64,000 bases of DNA, from positions 310,001 through 374,000 of the forward strand of contig QPFY01000019.1 in the NCBI GenBank assembly GCA_003665825.1, in the 5' to 3' direction. Source of the stretch: Microbotryum silenes-acaulis (Eukaryota; Basidiomycota; Microbotryomycetes; Microbotryales; Microbotryaceae). Positions 59,803-64,000 of the stretch are shown here, piece by piece (the stretch's first letter is position 1; the number at the start of each line of letters is the position of its first letter). Made by a program: the position numbers and the translations under genes. The notes below the pieces were generated by a model. It searched no databases. It saw nothing but the letters and a program-made list of their open reading frames with translations, and was not told where the DNA came from.

Positions 59803-62800
59803 CTAGTTCCTATCTTCTCTATACGCATCCAAGATATCCCCTTCGCTCCACCCACTCGCCGCACTTTCCCTCTTGGCACGACTTTTCCTACTCGTCGCAC
59901 TCGACCGACTCCTATTCCTCGACAAGTCCCCAACAGCATCCGTCTCCCCCGCCAAAAACGCAGACACGGCTTTTCGGTCCTCGGTCGACAACTCCGAGGT
60001 CGGGTTCGACATGGCAGACATGCGTGCCGAGGCTCGACGTTTTGAAATGACGGGTCGACGAACAATCTTGCTTCGCGAGGCCGAGGCTTCGAGATCGTTT
60101 GTCGGCGATAGAGGGGTGTCGAGGTCGGGTTCTGGGGATCGGGTTTGGGAAGGGGATGAAGGAGGTTGAAAAGGTTCCTCGGTGATGCTCGAAGACAGCC
60201 CCGTCGTCTGCAAGGACTCATTCGATCGACTCGACGTCAAGGACGATCCTCTGGGCGGTGGTGAGGCCGATGTATCCGCCAACGAGGATCTTCGAGGTGG
60301 TGCAGCGGAAGCGGCGACGTCTGAAGCGGCGAACATGTTGCGAACGTCCTCCGATGGCCCTCTCGTCGAGAGTTCGGGCGATTCAAGAGGCGTCGCAACG
60401 TTGCTCGGTGTTTGAACGGAATGGAAGGATTCGTCCGATCCAGCATCGCTCGAAGCATCGTCGCGCCTTGAGCCGGGCGGAGGAGCGAGTCGATCTTGCG
60501 AAGACTGGTTCGACATGGAAAGGGCTGAATTAACGGGTGCATCGGTCAGGGTCCAGCCTCGGCCGTTTTCGGCTCGCTTGGAGGATACAGTCGAGGTCGA
60601 TGAAAGTTGGCCCTCGGGGAAGGACGGTCGTCGAGCCACACCCGAAATTCGGAGTGATGAGATCGGCTGGTCGTCATGCGTCACCTCAGAGGAAGGACCA
60701 ATGGAAGTGCTCAAGGGAGGTTTATACGACGCTGTCCGACCGTGTAGAGCTGAGGTGTTGCGCGAATTGGATTGAGCCAATCCGAGCATAGGTCCGTCCG
60801 ACTGAATCTCTGACGACCCCATGCGAGGCGACCGATTGAGCACAGGTGACGTCGAGGGCGATCGCCCAAAAATGATGGAATTCCTTCGTGAGCCAGCAGG
60901 CGGTGACGGTGAAGTGACCGAGTCACCAGCGGCTCGTCGAGCGGCTCCGCTCAGCAGCAGAGGCTTGGGACCCCCGCTACCACCTCCACTTACCCCTCGA
61001 CCCATTTCGGATGAAGTTGGCGACGCAGGAGCAGCAAACGAGCCTCTTTCGTCCGACGGAAACCTCGGTGGTGTGAAAGGTGTTTCCATCGGCGACCCAG
61101 GCCGCCTAGGGCCTCGCTCCGATCCCGTCGAAGCCATGAATCTCCCGCTCGCTCCCGTAACCGTTTCCTTCAACTTGGATAACCGCTCCGTCGTCGTCGT
61201 CGTCGTAATTTGCTCCTTCAGCAAAGCAGCTTGCGCCGACAGGTTCGTCGTCGTCTTGCTCAAGGCAGCGTACGAGTCGGAAGACCCAAGATTTACGGTC
61301 GATTGTCGCAGATTTGCTGCCTGGACCTGCGCTGCGATCGAGAGGTTTGTCGCCTGCTTGCTCAATGAAGCAGCGGCATCACTGGCAGCAAATCGATTCC
61401 TCCACGTCCCCCAACTGTTGGCTGCTCGTTCAGCGAGTGTAGGACCGTCGGTTGAATCGTCGACGCCGTAGTCGTCTTCCTCATCGTTGCCATAGGGATC
61501 CCGAATGGATCGTGGGAGTTCATCCTCGATCAGTTGAGCCAGCGAGGGGTTTTGGTCAATGCGGTCCGGCGGTGGGGGTAAGACTCGTCCGTCAATGGTC
61601 AAGACTTCTTCGTGAATAGCTCCAGGTGCCGGAGTCGGCCTCAGGTGTGATGTTGCCACGCCGACATGTTGACCTTTCGACGCGAACAGAGGTGGAGGGA
61701 TACTGCTAAGCGAAGTCTCACTGTCCGCGACCGAGGCACCGTCGTCGAGATCGTACTCTGAAGCATGATTCGTTAAATTCGGCCTACGGGGAGAAGGCAT
61801 CGCAGGGGCACTTGGTGCCGAGAAGAAGCGTTGTCGGATCGAATTGGCTGCCGGACTGGCTGAGGCAGTCGATGCGGCCGCAGTCGCGGCCGAAGCCCAT
61901 TTGTTCGCCGCCGATCGCCAATTTGTCGTCGTTGTTGGTGAGGAGGTGGAGCTCGAGGGCTCGGACACGGGCGAGAGGGCTACGCGGTTCGAGGCCTTGC
62001 CTATCCGACGCTGCCTGATCTCCCAGGCTGTAGCCAACAACTTCTCGACATCTTCGCCTCCAATTTGAGGGTCCTGAAGCACCATGATGACCTTCTGAAA
62101 GTGGGCATAAGGTGAAACGACGGTCGGACGTTCAAAGAGAACCATGGCTAGCGAGAGGTCGATGAGGTGTCCAAGCACAGGAGACAGAGCTTCGACGGGC
62201 TGGACCTCGTCTTCAGCTGGGTACAGCGCGATAACTCGATCCCATATCCGGACAAGATCGGGCAGTTGGAACTGATAAGGAATGAGAAGAAGTTAGAACC
62301 TACAAGGAAACAGTTCATACACAATTTTACAAGAATGACTCACTTCATTCGCGAACCAAGTCGTCAGCCACCTGAAGACGTAGAGCGTAGGATCGACATT
62401 CTTGTGCTCGAGCGCCATCGCGACCGTCGGATCGAGCCAAGTAAGCAGACTCGTAAACCTCGCCAACGTCGCGCCCAGTCCTGTGGGTGCACTTCCTCTC
62501 AGGGAAATAGATGAGGACGAGGACGTCACGGGAGTTCCGTCGAGTGAGGGCACGTAGAGATCGCGAAGCTGGGAGAAGATCGCGCCGAGGGCAAAGAAGG
62601 CTTCGGCTTCGGCTTCAATCGGTGTGGTTTCTGGATCAGAAGAAAAGATCCAGTAGAAAACGGCGAGCAACGAGTTCATCCCTTGCACGTAGGAAAGTCC
62701 CGGATTGAGGGTCGCGTAGATGAAGAGGGGGCGCAAGAGGGCCGCTCTTCGAGTCTTTAGCCGAGTCGATGAGGCCTGATCCGATTTGGTCTTCGAATCT

Positions 62801-63512
62801 GCCGCAACACCCTCCGTACTGCGTGTTGTTGCGCTCAGGTTCGTCGACTTTTCGGTGTCAACCCCATCGAGCAGCGCTATTCGCTTCCAGAGCGGATCCT
62901 CATCCTGGTCCTCGTCGCCGGTCGAAAGGGGTGCCCCGAACCAAGCCAGCGGCGTCAAAGTCCTTTCGACGTCCCTCTGAATCTCGCGCAACAGCTTGTC
63001 CGTCTTGGAAGGTTTCTCGTCGACCGAGGGTGGTACTTCCGATGCGACTCGTTTGGATATCTCCTCCACGAAGGCGAGGTAGTGGTCGACGGAGACTGAA
63101 GCCGGCGATAGATTGAGCAGGATGCGATACGTCGCGGGCCTGTATTCGTCCGGAATACCTATAAAACGAGATGATTCATATTAGCTTCAGTGGCTACTGT
63201 ATGTCGACGATGTTGAAGCCAAGCTTAGACTATCGGCGATAGCGGTGCGAGCCAAGCCAAGACCGTTGTCCATCTACGGCGCGCCAGACGAGTATGACCT
63301 CCGTATGAGACTCACTTCCCAAGCTCAACTCTGTGAGTTCCTGTCGAGCTGAACGCTTGTGCTCGTCGATGTTGTCCGTATTGGCCGGGTGCAGTAGTTG
63401 ATGGAAGCGCGCCAGTCTGCCGGAGGAAGTCCCACCCAGGGTGAATAACGTGCGGTTTCAGGGCAATGGCACGCCCTTGAGAAGATGTGGCTTACCGCTT
63501 GTGATAATCCAT
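59803..63512 (-). CDS. TBC-domain RabGAP, TBC1D13-like, with long disordered C-terminus
   Basis: This is a GTPase-activating protein for Rab GTPases (human TBC1D13 acts on Rab35). Four exons join in frame (63512-63496, 63416-63316, 63158-62344, 62271-59803), giving 1133 residues. The start MDYHKRLARFHQLLHP follows the first ATG. The domain runs from IPDEYRPATYRILLNLSP, through the arginine finger EIQRDVERT (IxxDxxR) and glutamine finger LSYVQGMNSLLAVFYWIFSS, to LYVFRWLTTWFANE, FQLPDLVRIWDRVIALYP and LIDLSLAMVLFERP. The two catalytic fingers are intact, so GAP activity is expected. The last 700 residues, all in exon 4, are Ser/Pro/Thr-rich and unlike human TBC1D13, which is about 400 residues. 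A TIR terminus lies 177 bp upstream of the ATG. Confidence 0.87.
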
Positions 63513-63688
63513 GGTAGATGAGGATCCAAGGGTATTAAATCCGAAGCCCGTGCGACACGGCTGTGCTGTGCGACCGAATCGCCGAAAGACGTCGCAGAGT
63601 TGAAGATCGAGACGGGCGAAGAGCGACGAGCGACGGGTGCCTCAGCCAATACGAGACAGGCGACGACACGTCCGTGCGGCTCCGTGAA

Positions 63689-64000
63689 GGACCCCCGAAA
63701 GCCCGCCCTGAGGCGCGTAGTGCCCGACTGGACCAATTGTGGGCCTCAGATGGGCCAAAATCGCGAAGGCGCGTAGTCGGGGGTGGACAAATCAGGGTGC
63801 GCCGTGCGGGTGGGGTCCTAGGCCCGTAGGTGACAGTGGACAAATCTGGGCCCCTTTCAGCCACGTTCGGCTTGGTACGCCAGAGTTTGCCGACCCTCAA
63901 GAACGTGCGGAGCGCGCGCGAAACACTCTGGCCTGTACCGAATTCACAACAAGGGCTCTAATGGTTCGATTTTGCAATTATAGGCCTCTTGGCTGGTTGA
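63689..64000. mobile_element. Terminus of a second TIR element, cut by window end
   Basis: GGACCCCCGAAAGCCC followed by GCCCTGAGGCG at 63689 repeats the terminus at 34401 with small changes. Inside it are two GGACAAATC-type words (63785 and about 63839), like the GTCCAAAT subterminal words of the first element but inverted, and a repeated GGCGCGTAGT. The other end is not in the window, so the length is unknown. Confidence 0.5.

Overview
The window is nuclear DNA of a filamentous or dimorphic fungus, most likely a basidiomycete of the Pucciniomycotina type. I infer this from dense genes cut by many short (about 60-110 nt) GT-AG introns, GC-rich exons, and the gene set itself: Pcs60, Gcn20, Ubp3/USP10, Ctf4, PIG-H, a TBC1D13-like RabGAP and an external NADH dehydrogenase. 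The genus cannot be fixed from sequence alone. No rRNA or tRNA gene and no CRISPR array was seen.

Layout. 0-16.5 kb is a conserved block: DNA polymerase delta subunit 2 (minus, cut by the window edge), a peroxisomal acyl/oxalyl-CoA synthetase, a Dal5-type MFS permease, a large hypothetical protein, a PA-TM-RING ubiquitin ligase and proteasome subunit alpha-4. 16.5-27.9 kb is a mobile-element block. It holds retroposon 3' ends, two further repeat families, a decayed Copia element whose gag start is duplicated as a 191-bp inverted repeat, and a structurally intact Copia element (21483-26504) with two LTRs that I read as identical and a 5-bp target duplication. 28-41 kb is conserved again, all on the minus strand: GCN20, an NDE-type NADH dehydrogenase with an EF-hand, an SDR and a UBP3/USP10 deubiquitinase. 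A TIR element sits 140 bp upstream of the NDE start codon. 41-44 kb is rearranged: a roughly 335-bp-arm inverted repeat, an XPG/FEN1-like nuclease remnant broken by poly-C tracts, and a histidine acid phosphatase remnant lacking both catalytic motifs. 44-50.3 kb holds a DM9-repeat protein and CTF4. 50.3-58 kb is gene-poor and carries two cysteine-rich secreted protein genes plus a second copy of a dispersed repeat. 58-63.5 kb holds a small hypothetical gene divergent from PIG-H/GPI15, then a TBC1D13-like RabGAP, with another copy of the TIR terminus 177 bp upstream of its start.

How it fits together. The conserved genes are unrelated housekeeping functions (replication, proteolysis, translation control, respiration, GPI-anchor synthesis, vesicle traffic) and form no cluster. 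The parts of most interest are the accessory ones. Two long inverted repeats made of coding sequence would give long hairpin RNAs if transcribed. A Copia element looks freshly inserted. A TIR family has two termini lying just upstream of host start codons. Exon limits come from splice consensus and frame continuity and have not been tested with transcripts.
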